Source: Bdellovibrionales bacterium
Lineage (GTDB): Bacteria > Bdellovibrionota > UBA1018
Direction of reading: 5' to 3'
DNA length: 64,000 nt
Assembly: GCA_016786465.1 (NCBI GenBank)
Contig: JAEUWC010000010.1
Span: 44,717 to 108,716 of the forward strand
A model generated the notes under the pieces. That model made no database searches. It was not told the DNA's origin and saw nothing but the letters and a program-made list of their open reading frames with translations. A program made the position numbers and the translations under genes. Of this stretch, positions 8,502 through 17,163 are shown in pieces (position 1 is the first letter of the stretch; each line of letters begins with the position of its first letter).

Positions 8502-9950
8502 TTACTTTGAAGAAGCCTTCTTCGTGCCAGGGGTCGCTAGACCGCCGGGGGGAAGAATTTCTGCTGCGACCATCTTCTTGAAAACGTCGTAACTTTTTAA
8601 CTGCGAAAGCGCAGCCTGGACCTGATAATCATCTCTTGGATTGATCTTGGAAGGACCGAATTCGTCATCATCCGCGATCGACTTTGCGTCTTTCGCCGCC
8701 TTTTCCTTTTTCCCAAGAAGTTCCAATTCCTGAACCTTGAATTCGTTATCCGCCTTGTCGTCTTCGGGCTTCACGTCCGTGTTCACCATGTGACCCCGCA
8801 AGTCCTTTTCACGAAGGGCTTCGGTCTTCTTCCTGGCGTCAGCTAACACTTTTGGATCCAGATCTTCCAAAAGTACGTCAGGCTTCACGCCCTTTTCCTG
8901 AATGCTTCGGCCGCTTGGGGTGTAATACCTGGCAATGGTTAACTTCAAACCCACTTCGGGGGTCAGTTCCATCACAGTCTGAACGGATCCTTTTCCGAAA
9001 GTCGGTTGCCCCATCACAATGGCCCGATGATGGTCTTGAAGTGCTCCGGCCACGATTTCGGCAGCAGAAGCGGAACTGGCGTTCACCAGAACGGCAACCG
9101 GGAAATCCTTACGGGCCTTGCCACGCTTTGCGTATTTCACTTCCTTTTGGTCGCGATTGCGCCCGATGGTGGAAACGATCACGCCTTCGTCTACGAAAAG
9201 TGAACTGACTTCAACAGCCTGATCCAAAAGACCCCCTGGATTATTGCGCAGGTCAAAGACCAATCCCTTCAAAGTGCCCTTGCTTTCCATCTTCGCGATC
9301 GCAGCCTTGATGTCCTGCGCGGCGCTTTCGTTAAAGTTAGTCAAGCGGACGTATCCGTAATTGGGTTCCAAAATTTCGTTCTTCACCGAAACCACTTTGA
9401 TCAAGTCCCGCTTCAGCTTCATTTCCTTGGGTTCTTTGAATCCTTCGCGGTAAATCGAAATACTGACTTCAGACCCTTTTTTGCCCCGCATTTTTGAAAC
9501 AGCTTCTTCCATGCTCAGGCCTTTGGTGCTGTCTTTTCCGATCTTGACGATGCGATCGCCCGCTTTCACGCCAGCGCGCCAAGCCGGGGTGTCTTCGATC
9601 GGAGCAATCACGGTCAAAACCCCATCCTTCACGCCGATTTCAATACCCAATCCACCGAACTTACCCTGCGTTTCTTCCTTCATTTCCCGGTAAACGTTCG
9701 GGGGCAGAAAATTTGAATGAGGATCCAAGGTTTCAAGCATTCCCTTGATCGCACCATAAATCAGGTCCTTGTGCTTCACTTCGTCGACATACATGGTTTC
9801 GACTTGGTGGATGACCTTCTGAAACATGTCGCGTTCTTCATAGCGTTCTTGCTGGGTGGGCGAAGTCGGTTTGCCTTCAGACGCCTGCGCACCCGATTGG
9901 GCAACGATCAGCAAAAGGGACGCCAACAGAATCAAAACTTGCTTCTTCAT
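8502..9950 (-). CDS. ctpA: C-terminal processing peptidase, S41 family (CtpA/Prc-like)
   Basis: 482-residue periplasmic serine protease. Signal peptide about 1-23. The N-terminal helical region (30-95) is followed by a PDZ domain (about 97-185), then the S41 domain with the nucleophile in NASSASAAEI (Ser near 293-295) and the general-base Lys320 in TFGKGSVQ. The C-terminal 90 residues are charged and probably flexible. Members trim lipoproteins and control murein hydrolases in other bacteria (E. coli Prc degrades the M23 enzyme MepS; P. aeruginosa CtpA degrades M23 enzymes). Here the gene lies between an EnvC-like protein and an M23 peptidase, which suggests the same kind of control; this is inference. 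A GAGGT ribosome-binding site precedes the ATG, one base after the envC-like stop. Confidence 0.95.
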   Translation of the reverse strand: MKKQVLILLASLLLIVAQSGAQASEGKPTSPTQQERYEERDMFQKVIHQVETMYVDEVKHKDLIYGAIKGMLETLDPHSNFLPPNVYREMKEETQGKFGGLGIEIGVKDGVLTVIAPIEDTPAWRAGVKAGDRIVKIGKDSTKGLSMEEAVSKMRGKKGSEVSISIYREGFKEPKEMKLKRDLIKVVSVKNEILEPNYGYVRLTNFNESAAQDIKAAIAKMESKGTLKGLVFDLRNNPGGLLDQAVEVSSLFVDEGVIVSTIGRNRDQKEVKYAKRGKARKDFPVAVLVNASSASAAEIVAGALQDHHRAIVMGQPTFGKGSVQTVMELTPEVGLKLTIARYYTPSGRSIQEKGVKPDVLLEDLDPKVLADARKKTEALREKDLRGHMVNTDVKPEDDKADNEFKVQELELLGKKEKAAKDAKSIADDDEFGPSKINPRDDYQVQAALSQLKSYDVFKKMVAAEILPPGGLATPGTKKASSK

Positions 9951-9951
9951 A

Positions 9952-11103
9952 TCAAGACCTCTCTGTCTTTTTCAACCATTGAACCGGGTTGATCGGAATG
10001 TTGTTGGTTCGAAGTTCAAAATAAAGCGGATCCCCGTTGCGCGCGGTGGTACCAATGCTCGCGCCCTTCTGAATTGAATCCCCGGCCTTGCAGCTTAACT
10101 TTTCAAGCTTTCCGGAAATCGAATAGAAATGGTTCCCATGATCGATAATCGCGATCTTTCCTAGGTTTGGGACTTCTCCTGAAAAAGCGACTTTGCCTGC
10201 CAAAATTGCCGAAACTTCCTGTCCCGGAGCCACTTCGATTTCAATCCCCTTTTTGAAAACTTGAAGTTTGGATTTTTGGTCCAAGGACTTTCCGAAAAAG
10301 CCGACGATTCGTCCCATCACGGGGTAATCCAGTTTGCCTTGCAGCGCAGTCAACTGCGTGATCGGTGCGGCTGCGGACTTCTCGCGGGCCAGGGATTCCC
10401 GAAGTTCCATCCGGACGTTGAAGTCTTTAAGTAATTTTTCGACGTCGGCTTCCGCAATCTTCAGTTTCTGATAACTGTCCAACTGTTCCAGTTTTTCCTG
10501 GCCTTTTTTGGCCATTAAGTCCGACTGAATCTTTTCGTTAAATTCCAGAACCCCTTCTTTTTCGTCGATGTCATGAATCAGCGCGATCAATTGGGATCGT
10601 TCTTCAAAAATCCTTTTTTCCAAAAGATCGGCGTCGGCCACGTCGGCTTTTACGACTTCGACTTCGCGAAGGCTTCTTTCAACCAAGCGGCTTAGGACTT
10701 TTCGGCGCGGGGCTTCCAGTTTTTCTTTTTCCAGAAGATTCCATCCCTTTGGCACTTCTGACTGTGAACGCCGAATGTCACGCAAGGTCAGCCGAATGGC
10801 TTTTTTGGATTCTTCGATTTTTTCTTTCAGCCGCGCACGACGCCCTTCCAGGGTTTCGATCGTGTCTTCCAGATTCTTTACGCGTCGAAGGGAAATTTCC
10901 TTTTCCTGCTTCTGTAGGCGAATCAATGCGCGAACCCTTTTCAAATGGGTTTGCGCGTTTGAATGCGATTTTCCCGATGCAGCGACTGACTTTTCCAGTT
11001 CATGCATCTTATCGCGGATCGCCCCAAGCTGTTCGGCAAGACCCCGTTTGGGAACCATCGCCCTAGATTCAGGAATCAGGAAAAGCGCTAAAGCCAGAAT
11101 CAT
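9952..11103 (-). CDS. EnvC-like murein hydrolase activator (coiled coil plus degenerate LytM)
   Basis: 383 residues from the ATG whose bases overlap the ftsX stop (ATGA). This start gives a clean signal peptide (MILALALFLIPESRA); an upstream in-frame start at 11175 would overlap ftsX by 76 bases and bury the signal, so it was not used. Residues 25-260 are coiled coil, and 270-380 are a LytM domain. The zinc motif is lost: HxxxD is replaced by KKGIEIEV and HxH by PLYFELR. The same loss is seen in EnvC, which binds periplasmic FtsX and activates amidases instead of cutting murein itself. Adjacent, coupled ftsX supports that role. Confidence 0.92.
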   Translation of the reverse strand: MILALALFLIPESRAMVPKRGLAEQLGAIRDKMHELEKSVAASGKSHSNAQTHLKRVRALIRLQKQEKEISLRRVKNLEDTIETLEGRRARLKEKIEESKKAIRLTLRDIRRSQSEVPKGWNLLEKEKLEAPRRKVLSRLVERSLREVEVVKADVADADLLEKRIFEERSQLIALIHDIDEKEGVLEFNEKIQSDLMAKKGQEKLEQLDSYQKLKIAEADVEKLLKDFNVRMELRESLAREKSAAAPITQLTALQGKLDYPVMGRIVGFFGKSLDQKSKLQVFKKGIEIEVAPGQEVSAILAGKVAFSGEVPNLGKIAIIDHGNHFYSISGKLEKLSCKAGDSIQKGASIGTTARNGDPLYFELRTNNIPINPVQWLKKTERS

Positions 11104-11951
11104 TTGCGAGCAAAACCCCCGGAAAAAATCCCTAGCGCGATTCCGCCCAATGCGACGGCGACTGAAGCCATCCAAGTCGGCTGCGGAAAATCAGATAGAA
11201 GCGGTGAAAGCAAAGTCAGCTGGCGAAAAAGCCAGGATCCGCAAAGGTTCCAAAAAACCAGACCCGCGATTCCACCCACGGTTCCAATCCAAAGACCCGA
11301 AAGAAAAATCGGGGCCTTGGCCATCCCCGGGCTTGCACCCCAGAAAGTCATCAGATCGACAACGTCTCGATGCAAAGAAGAATTGGCTTGGGCCATATAG
11401 ACCAAAGCGGAAAGAAGCGCGAAGGCCAGCCCAATCACTAAAACCCGCGCAACCCATCGAATGGCCTTAAAGCCAGACACGATTTGAATGTGGCGATCGC
11501 GCGACGTTTCGACGGATTCGATTCCGGGGATCTGTGAAAGCTTTTCGGCAGCCGCCTGGGAAAAGATTCCCGTGATTGAAAAATGCCGTGGAACCAGCTG
11601 ATGCGTTTCAGCGCCAAATCCCTGAACTTCCCGTGCAAGATCAGGATAGGTGTCGCCAAGCCGATCGATGAATTCCTGTACGCTGACCGCCTGCACCTGC
11701 GACGGTCTTGCGCCTAGCTGCAGCTGAATTGAATCCGAAATCTTGGATTCGTCTTCGGGGCGAACCGAAGAATCCAGATAGGCCGTGATCACTTGTTCGC
11801 TTTGAAGACGATGAACCAGCGGGGTTAGCCCATTTTCAAGATGAAAAAGCATTGCGGCGATTGTCAAAAGCGCGCCCATCGAAAGGACCGAAAGGATCTG
11901 GGTCAAGGGGGCTTGGCGCCAGGGCCGAAGCGACATTTTTAGTAAAAGCAT
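11100..11951 (-). CDS. ftsX: cell-division ABC transporter-like permease FtsX
   Basis: 283 residues. An N-terminal cytoplasmic tail is followed by membrane helix 1 (about 15-35), a periplasmic domain of some 110 residues that in other bacteria contacts EnvC, and three further helices ending near the C-terminus; this is the four-helix FtsX topology. The start at 11951 is preceded by GAGGA with six-base spacing and overlaps ftsE by 13 bases. A start at 11936, two bases after ftsE, is possible but has no ribosome-binding site. With FtsE it transmits ATP hydrolysis across the inner membrane to murein hydrolases at the septum. Confidence 0.93.
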   Translation of the reverse strand: MLLLKMSLRPWRQAPLTQILSVLSMGALLTIAAMLFHLENGLTPLVHRLQSEQVITAYLDSSVRPEDESKISDSIQLQLGARPSQVQAVSVQEFIDRLGDTYPDLAREVQGFGAETHQLVPRHFSITGIFSQAAAEKLSQIPGIESVETSRDRHIQIVSGFKAIRWVARVLVIGLAFALLSALVYMAQANSSLHRDVVDLMTFWGASPGMAKAPIFLSGLWIGTVGGIAGLVFWNLCGSWLFRQLTLLSPLLSDFPQPTWMASVAVALGGIALGIFSGGFARK

Positions 11952-12622
11952 AGACCGTCCTCGAGCATGACCCGCCCGTGTTTCATTTGCGCACAACGTT
12001 TGCGCACGCGCCGAACGATTTCGCGATCATGGGTCGCCAGAAGCACTGTCGTGCCCGAAGTGTTCGCGCGAAGAAACTGATCCATCAACACCCAAGTCGT
12101 TTCTGGATCCTGCGAACCGGTAGGTTCATCCGCAATCAAGATCTCGGGCTTTCGTATCAATGCCCGAGCCAAGGCCGTGCGCTGACATTCTCCGCCCGAA
12201 ATCTGCGAAATCGAACGATTGCGAAGCGCGACTAGATTCAGTTTTTCCAAAAGTTCGTGAACCGAATTCTTTAAATTCAGCCCCGAAAGCGGATTCCTAG
12301 AAAGCCGCGATGAAAGCGCTATGTTTTCATAAACGCTAAGGTCGGAAATCAACTGGTGGTTCTGGGGAACATATCCGATGGACTGGCGAATCGTGCGAAG
12401 AGTCGACGGATTCACTTTTGCCAAATCGTAGCCAAAGACCTGAACCTGCCCCTGCGACGCAACGTCGTCAGTCGCGATCAACCGAAGCAATGTGGATTTC
12501 CCGGCACCGCTTCCACCGACGACGTACAAGAAATCTCCGCGGTTCATTTCCAGATCCACATGATCCAGAACCCGAGTCTGTCCGTGATACCATTTTGAAA
12601 CGCCCGAAAGACGAACGTACAC
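11939..12622 (-). CDS. ftsE: cell-division ATP-binding protein FtsE
   Basis: 227-residue ABC ATPase. Walker A GGSGAGKST (36-44), Q-loop in GYVPQNHQLI, signature ISGGECQR, Walker B ILIADEPTG, H-loop in LLATHD. The D-loop reads GSQDPET where FtsE usually has GNLD. GTG start; first gene of the minus-strand run, so the run's promoter should lie in 12623-12790. It associates with FtsX at the inner membrane and with the divisome. LolD-type ATPases are similar, but the directly following ftsX and envC-like genes settle the identity. Confidence 0.94.
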   Translation of the reverse strand: MYVRLSGVSKWYHGQTRVLDHVDLEMNRGDFLYVVGGSGAGKSTLLRLIATDDVASQGQVQVFGYDLAKVNPSTLRTIRQSIGYVPQNHQLISDLSVYENIALSSRLSRNPLSGLNLKNSVHELLEKLNLVALRNRSISQISGGECQRTALARALIRKPEILIADEPTGSQDPETTWVLMDQFLRANTSGTTVLLATHDREIVRRVRKRCAQMKHGRVMLEDGLCFY

Positions 12623-12664
12623 GCGCGAATTCCCCCTTCTTCAGGCTAGCACATCGGGATTGGA

Positions 12665-12715
12665 TCGAGCACATTTCTGCTCGACCCGGGGGTCAAAGCG
12701 CGAAAGGAAATGTGC
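12665..12715. repeat. nested inverted repeats between ftsE and the tol run
   Basis: TCGAGCA-cattTC-TGCTCGA (12665-12684) is a perfect 7-base dyad. Part of its left arm, GCACATTTC (12669-12677), is also perfectly complementary to GAAATGTGC (12707-12715), and GACCC-gg-GGGTC (12683-12694) lies between them. The first and second pairings are mutually exclusive in RNA. The region separates two divergent operons, so an operator or a leader switch is possible. The function is not shown. Confidence 0.45.
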
Positions 12716-12793
12716 GACCTACGATTGGTGTCAGGAGATTGACACTACCCAATTCATTGACGGAAGCGAGAGGCGTCCCGTAACCTGGGATTT

Positions 12794-13753
12794 ATGCTTC
12801 TGGATCGGGTCTCGAATCAGCTTTCGGCATCTTTGCGTTCGCGTCCGCTGCTCAGTGCCGTGGGTCACCTGCTTGCCTACACTGTCGTTTCTGTTTGTTT
12901 TTATCTGCTGGTCCTGACTTTGATCACGTACTTCCTGGCCTTTAGTCGGTCCCGCTTTCAGGACATCACTGACGTCTTTGGCGCAAATGCGCTTCCGCTC
13001 GTCAGCTTGGGGTCGGTCTTGTTTCTGGTTTTGCTTCGCGCCCTGAACCCGATCACCGCGACCACCACCGACGAAATTTTTACTTTATTTCGACTTCGAA
13101 AAAGGTTCCTGCCCGGATTTGGAATCGGCGCAGCGCTGGGCTTGGGCATTGTTGCTGCAGTTCTAGTCAGCGGAAGCTACCGTTACTTGGGGGTCTTGGT
13201 TCAAATGGACGAAGCCCTGCTTTCGATGACCAGCATCGGGTTTCGGGTCTTAACCCTGGTGGTTTTGGTTTACTGCGAAGAATTCATTTTTCGTTACAAA
13301 GTTCTGAACGGACTTCGTGCCGTCATGTCGGATCCCATGGCCGTCGTTCTTTCGACTTTGGCTTTTTGTTGGGTAAAATCGTTGCAGTTTGACCTGGGGA
13401 TCGCCCAGCTTGCGACGTTGTTCCTGATCGGGATCGCGGTTTCAGTTCGAACCATCACCGAAGCTGATTTTTCAAAAGGCGCCGGCTATTGGGCCGGAAT
13501 CCTGGTGATTCTGCATCCTGTTTTTTCATTGCCGATTCTGGGCAATGACTACCAAGGCATTTTTCTGATCCGATACCAGAATCCCGAACTGACCACCGCG
13601 TCGACGTCACAGCTTTCAAGGTTTTTGACAGGGGGTGCGGGCGGTCCGTTGTCCAGTATTGCCATTCAGCTGGTGCTGGTCGTGGATATTCTGCAGGGCA
13701 TCCTAAAAAATAAGAAAACGCTTTTAACCAATCGAAATCGGGGAATAAAATAA
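12794..13753 (+). CDS. CPBP-like polytopic membrane protein
   Basis: 319 residues with about seven membrane helices. CEEFIFRYK carries an EExxxR motif (Glu162, Glu163, Arg167), the first signature of CPBP intramembrane metalloproteases (CAAX-protease/bacteriocin-processing family). The second signature His is not evident in the next helix (LAFCWVKSLQF), and a third may be His in VILHPVFSL, so catalytic competence is uncertain. It is seven bases upstream of tolQ and likely starts that operon. Substrate unknown; proteolysis of an envelope protein would be a guess. Confidence 0.7.
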   Translation: MLLDRVSNQLSASLRSRPLLSAVGHLLAYTVVSVCFYLLVLTLITYFLAFSRSRFQDITDVFGANALPLVSLGSVLFLVLLRALNPITATTTDEIFTLFRLRKRFLPGFGIGAALGLGIVAAVLVSGSYRYLGVLVQMDEALLSMTSIGFRVLTLVVLVYCEEFIFRYKVLNGLRAVMSDPMAVVLSTLAFCWVKSLQFDLGIAQLATLFLIGIAVSVRTITEADFSKGAGYWAGILVILHPVFSLPILGNDYQGIFLIRYQNPELTTASTSQLSRFLTGGAGGPLSSIAIQLVLVVDILQGILKNKKTLLTNRNRGIK

Positions 13754-13760
13754 AACAACG

Positions 13761-14456
13761 ATGAATACGCCTCATGCTGCCCCAAATGGCATTTTAGATC
13801 TGATTTCGCAGTCCGGCCCGGTCGCAAAACTGGTTCTGTTGATCCTGGTTTTCGCTTCGGTGGTTTCTTGGGCCATCATTCTTTTCAAATGGCGAATTAT
13901 GAAAACGGCCGCCGCAGAAAACGTCCAGTTCCTGAATCTTTTTTGGAACGGAAAAAGCATCGAAGAAATCTACAACAAGGCGGATCGCTACCCCCGCAGC
14001 CCGATCGCCAACGTCTTTCGATCCGGAGTCAAAGAGCTTCGAAAACTGACTTCGGCAGACGGAAGGGGTCTGGATGAATCCGGTGTTCACAACGTGGGTA
14101 GGTCGTTAAGTCGCGCGTCTGCTTCCGAAGTTGCATCCCTTGAAAAACACGTCGCTTGGTTAGCCACCACCGCCAGCGCTTCGCCCTTCATCGGTCTTTT
14201 TGGAACCGTGTGGGGGATCATGAATTCGTTTCAAGGCATCGGATCGACTGGAAGCGCGAACTTAGCCGTCGTTGCGCCAGGTATTTCAGAAGCCTTGATC
14301 ACCACTGCAACCGGGATTGCTGCCGCCATTCCCGCCGTCATTGCGTACAACCACTTCGGACAACAGATCCGCCGAGTCGCTGTCGACATGGACTGTTTCG
14401 CACAAGATTTTTTGAACATCGTTCAACGGAGCATGATGGGCTCCAGAAAAGGGTAA
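13761..14456 (+). CDS. tolQ: TolQ/ExbB/MotA-family proton channel protein
   Basis: 231-residue inner-membrane protein with three membrane helices (about 20-42, 130-155, 170-195), as in TolQ/ExbB. The signature region includes GLFGTVWGIMNSF and ISEALITTATGIAAAIPAV. With TolR it forms the proton-driven stator that energises TolA and outer-membrane constriction at division. Assignment as tolQ and not exbB rests on the following tolR, tolA-like and tolB genes. One base separates its stop from tolR. Confidence 0.93.
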   Translation: MNTPHAAPNGILDLISQSGPVAKLVLLILVFASVVSWAIILFKWRIMKTAAAENVQFLNLFWNGKSIEEIYNKADRYPRSPIANVFRSGVKELRKLTSADGRGLDESGVHNVGRSLSRASASEVASLEKHVAWLATTASASPFIGLFGTVWGIMNSFQGIGSTGSANLAVVAPGISEALITTATGIAAAIPAVIAYNHFGQQIRRVAVDMDCFAQDFLNIVQRSMMGSRKG

Positions 14457-14457
14457 G

Positions 14458-14892
14458 ATGGGTTTTTCAACTGGCCAAGGCGGCCACGGAACTCAGACGA
14501 CTCTTTCTGAAATCAACGTCACCCCTTTGGTCGACGTGATGCTTGTGCTTTTGATCGTCTTCATGGTTTCAGCGCCCTTGATGCAACAAGGGGTTCAGGT
14601 GGATCTTCCCAAGGCCAATGCCGGTACGCTGACCGAAACTCCGGAACAGATTGTCCTGGTCGTTACGAAAGACAAGAAAATCCTGATCAATGAAAAAGTG
14701 ATTAAGGAAGGAACCCTTCGGACTTGGCTTGAAACACTTTCGGCGTCAAAACCCAATTTGGATGTCTTCATTTCTGCAGACCAAGGAGTCCCTTACGGCT
14801 TCGTGGCCCAAGTGATGGCCGAAGTGAAAAAGGCGAAGATACAACGAGTCGGCCTGGTGACCGACCCGGGAGACCCGAATTTCAAGCTGTGA
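14458..14892 (+). CDS. tolR: TolR/ExbD-family protein
   Basis: 144 residues: short cytoplasmic N-terminus, one membrane helix (about 20-42) and a periplasmic domain. The helix carries the essential proton-path Asp in INVTPLVDVMLVLLIVFM. It partners with TolQ. The 65-residue periplasmic part ends in a LVTDPG-type segment typical of the family. Cotranscribed with tolQ, and 33 bases before the tolA start. Confidence 0.93.
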   Translation: MGFSTGQGGHGTQTTLSEINVTPLVDVMLVLLIVFMVSAPLMQQGVQVDLPKANAGTLTETPEQIVLVVTKDKKILINEKVIKEGTLRTWLETLSASKPNLDVFISADQGVPYGFVAQVMAEVKKAKIQRVGLVTDPGDPNFKL

Positions 14893-14925
14893 GGAACCGT
14901 CCCGAGCAAGAATTTGCTTGGCACG

Positions 14926-15705
14926 ATGACAATGAACGCGACTTTTGACGATCTAGAACCGAAGCTTTTTCGATTTCTTCAGATTTCCGCGGTCTTGCAC
15001 CTGGGAGCGATCCTGCTTTTCGTCATCAAAAGTCTGGTCTTCCCATCAAAACCGATCACTTACACGCCTTCGCTTCGCGTTGACCTGGTCGGCCTTCCAG
15101 ATATTTTGAAAAAGGACAAAGAAGCCCTGAACAAGGTCGTTTCGCAGTCCTTGGAAAAAGCGCTGAAGGAAGCTGAAACTCAGGCGAAGGCGCAAGAAAA
15201 ACCCGCGCCCGAGAAAATCAAAATCACCAAAGAAATCGCGAATCCAGACGACATGATCTTGAATCCGACCAAGACCGCTTCTTCGAAAGATCGCGCCAAG
15301 AAGATGAAAAGCGCGCTGGAAAGAATCAAAGCCCTGCAGAAAATCGAAAAAGAAGAAGAAAACGTTGTCATCAAGGGCAATAAACTTTCCAAGGGATCCA
15401 GCCTGGATGGAAACGCCAAGGAGAATGCCGAAGCGAACTATCGCGATTTGGTGCGCGATCGTTTGCGTGACGGATGGGAACTGGCACCCTGGTTAGCGCG
15501 CCAAAACCTTCAAGCAAGGGTGGAAATCACCATCGACGGCAAGGGCCGGGTACGAAGCTTTCGCTTTATCAAAGCGTCGGGCAACAGTCAGTTTGACGAA
15601 GCGGTGAAAAGAAGTATCGCCCAAGCGCAGCCCTTTCCTACGCCACCTAAAGGAATGGCAGATCAGCTCTTGATTGATGGAATTCTGGTCGGCTTCCCCC
15701 TATAA
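14926..15705 (+). CDS. tolA: TolA-like energy-transducing protein with TonB/TolA C-terminal domain
   Basis: 259 residues from the ATG at 14926; a second ATG at 14932 is equally possible and an upstream TTG at 14914 is less likely. One membrane helix (about 17-37), a charged Lys/Glu-rich periplasmic stalk (about 60-165), and a C-terminal domain with VEITIDGKGRVRSFRF and FDEAVKRSIAQAQPFP, the TonB/TolA C-terminal fold. It bridges the inner membrane to TolB and outer-membrane partners. The stalk is much shorter than in E. coli TolA. Identity rests on gene order. Confidence 0.87.
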   Translation: MTMNATFDDLEPKLFRFLQISAVLHLGAILLFVIKSLVFPSKPITYTPSLRVDLVGLPDILKKDKEALNKVVSQSLEKALKEAETQAKAQEKPAPEKIKITKEIANPDDMILNPTKTASSKDRAKKMKSALERIKALQKIEKEEENVVIKGNKLSKGSSLDGNAKENAEANYRDLVRDRLRDGWELAPWLARQNLQARVEITIDGKGRVRSFRFIKASGNSQFDEAVKRSIAQAQPFPTPPKGMADQLLIDGILVGFPL

Positions 15706-15715
15706 TCTTTAAGCA

Positions 15716-17071
15716 ATGAAAACTCTTCTTCTGGTTCTCGCGGCATGCACCTGGTCAAGTTCAGTTTGGGCTCAAGGCAAGGCTTACATTCCGGTGGGCC
15801 AAGCAAAGACCAAGAAAACTGTCATCGCCTATACCGATTCAAAGCCGATGTTGATTCAGGGGAATCCCGACCCGACTGATTTGGCTAGAACCATTCGTGA
15901 CACCGCGATGGCCGATCTAACATTCATGGAAATTTTCAAGTTCATGGATCGGGGCGCTTTCATCGAAGACAAAAGCGCAGGACTGACCCCCGACAAGTTC
16001 AAGCTTTCGGACTGGACATCCATTGGCGCAGAATTTCTGGTAAAATCCAAAATCACTCGGGATGCGAACACGCTGACCTTCGAAGCGTACGTTTACGATA
16101 CTTTTGGGGCCAAGCAACTTTTGGCCAAAAAGTATGTGGCAACGGTGATTGAAGCCAAGATCATCGGACATTCATTGGCCAACGATATTGTGGAAGTCCT
16201 GACCGGGCTTCGCGGAATCTTCACCACCAAGATCACTATGTCGTGCGATCGCCGCAGTAACGTAAAAGAAATTTACGTGATGAATTTCGATGGCAGCGAA
16301 GTGAAACAAATCACCAGCCACCGTTCGATCGCCCTTGCCCCAGGATGGAGCCCGGATTCTTCGAAGATCGCCTATTCGCTTTTCACCAAACGAAGAAGCA
16401 ACAACATCAAGAACATCGATCTTTACGAATACAACTTCAACACCAACACGATCCGCATGCTGTCGAATCGTCAGGGTATCAATTCGGGTGCCGCATATTC
16501 ACCCGACGGAAAGCGAATCGCTTTAACGATGAGCTTTCTAGGAAACCCCGAAATTTTCAGCTTTGACCCAAACGACAAGACCGTAACCCGCCTGACCAAG
16601 TCCTTGGGTGAAGACGTCGATCCGGCTTGGAGCCCCGACGGAAAAGAACTGGCCTTTGTTTCTACCCGAAGCGGTAAACCCATGGTTTTCGCCATGAATC
16701 TGGCTGGGGGAAACATTCGACGATTGACCTTCGCGGGCGATTACAATGCGACACCCACCTGGTCGCCGACGAATAACAAAATCGCTTTTGCGGGCTGGAT
16801 CGATGGGATGTTCGATATTTTCATCATGAATCCCGATGGAACCAACATCGAACGATTGACCAAGAATCAGGGAAATAACGAAGACCCTCATTTCAGCCCG
16901 GACGGAAATTTCATCACTTTCAGTTCAAACCGAACCGGCGAAAAGAATATCTACGTGATGAACGTCGACGGTACTTTTGTCAAAAGGCTGACGTACGGTT
17001 TGGGCAACTGCGTTGCACCAAAATGGTCCCAGTTCCCCGTTAAACCCCGTTTCGCGGAACCCAAAAAGTAA
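15716..17071 (+). CDS. tolB: Tol-Pal system beta-propeller protein TolB
   Basis: 451-residue periplasmic protein. Signal peptide 1-19 (cleavage after SVWAQ or nearby), N-terminal alpha/beta domain (about 25-165), then a six-bladed propeller with repeated motifs such as GWSPDSSKIAY, YSPDGKRIA, WSPDGKELAFVS and FSPDGNFITFSS. It links TolA with the peptidoglycan-associated lipoprotein Pal. Pal is usually the next gene but is absent here; the following small gene is unrelated. Ten bases after tolA. Confidence 0.95.
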   Translation: MKTLLLVLAACTWSSSVWAQGKAYIPVGQAKTKKTVIAYTDSKPMLIQGNPDPTDLARTIRDTAMADLTFMEIFKFMDRGAFIEDKSAGLTPDKFKLSDWTSIGAEFLVKSKITRDANTLTFEAYVYDTFGAKQLLAKKYVATVIEAKIIGHSLANDIVEVLTGLRGIFTTKITMSCDRRSNVKEIYVMNFDGSEVKQITSHRSIALAPGWSPDSSKIAYSLFTKRRSNNIKNIDLYEYNFNTNTIRMLSNRQGINSGAAYSPDGKRIALTMSFLGNPEIFSFDPNDKTVTRLTKSLGEDVDPAWSPDGKELAFVSTRSGKPMVFAMNLAGGNIRRLTFAGDYNATPTWSPTNNKIAFAGWIDGMFDIFIMNPDGTNIERLTKNQGNNEDPHFSPDGNFITFSSNRTGEKNIYVMNVDGTFVKRLTYGLGNCVAPKWSQFPVKPRFAEPKK

Positions 17072-17163
17072 CAAGAAGTAAAGCGTCCCAATTCTTCAAA
17101 TTTTCAGATAAAATTTTTGAACGCAGGTTCCAAGATGGAAGCTGTGACACCGCAGGAAGCGAA

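Noticed and set aside
10775..11470. Long plus-strand frame antisense to ftsX and the envC-like gene
   Set aside because: Low-complexity Arg/Ser/Lys-rich translation without motifs, fully covered by two well-supported genes on the other strand; the strong codon bias here opens antisense frames.
12739..12786. TTGACA/TTGACG as a promoter for the tol run
   Set aside because: Neither hexamer has a convincing -10 at 16-18 bases; the best candidate matches only three of six positions.
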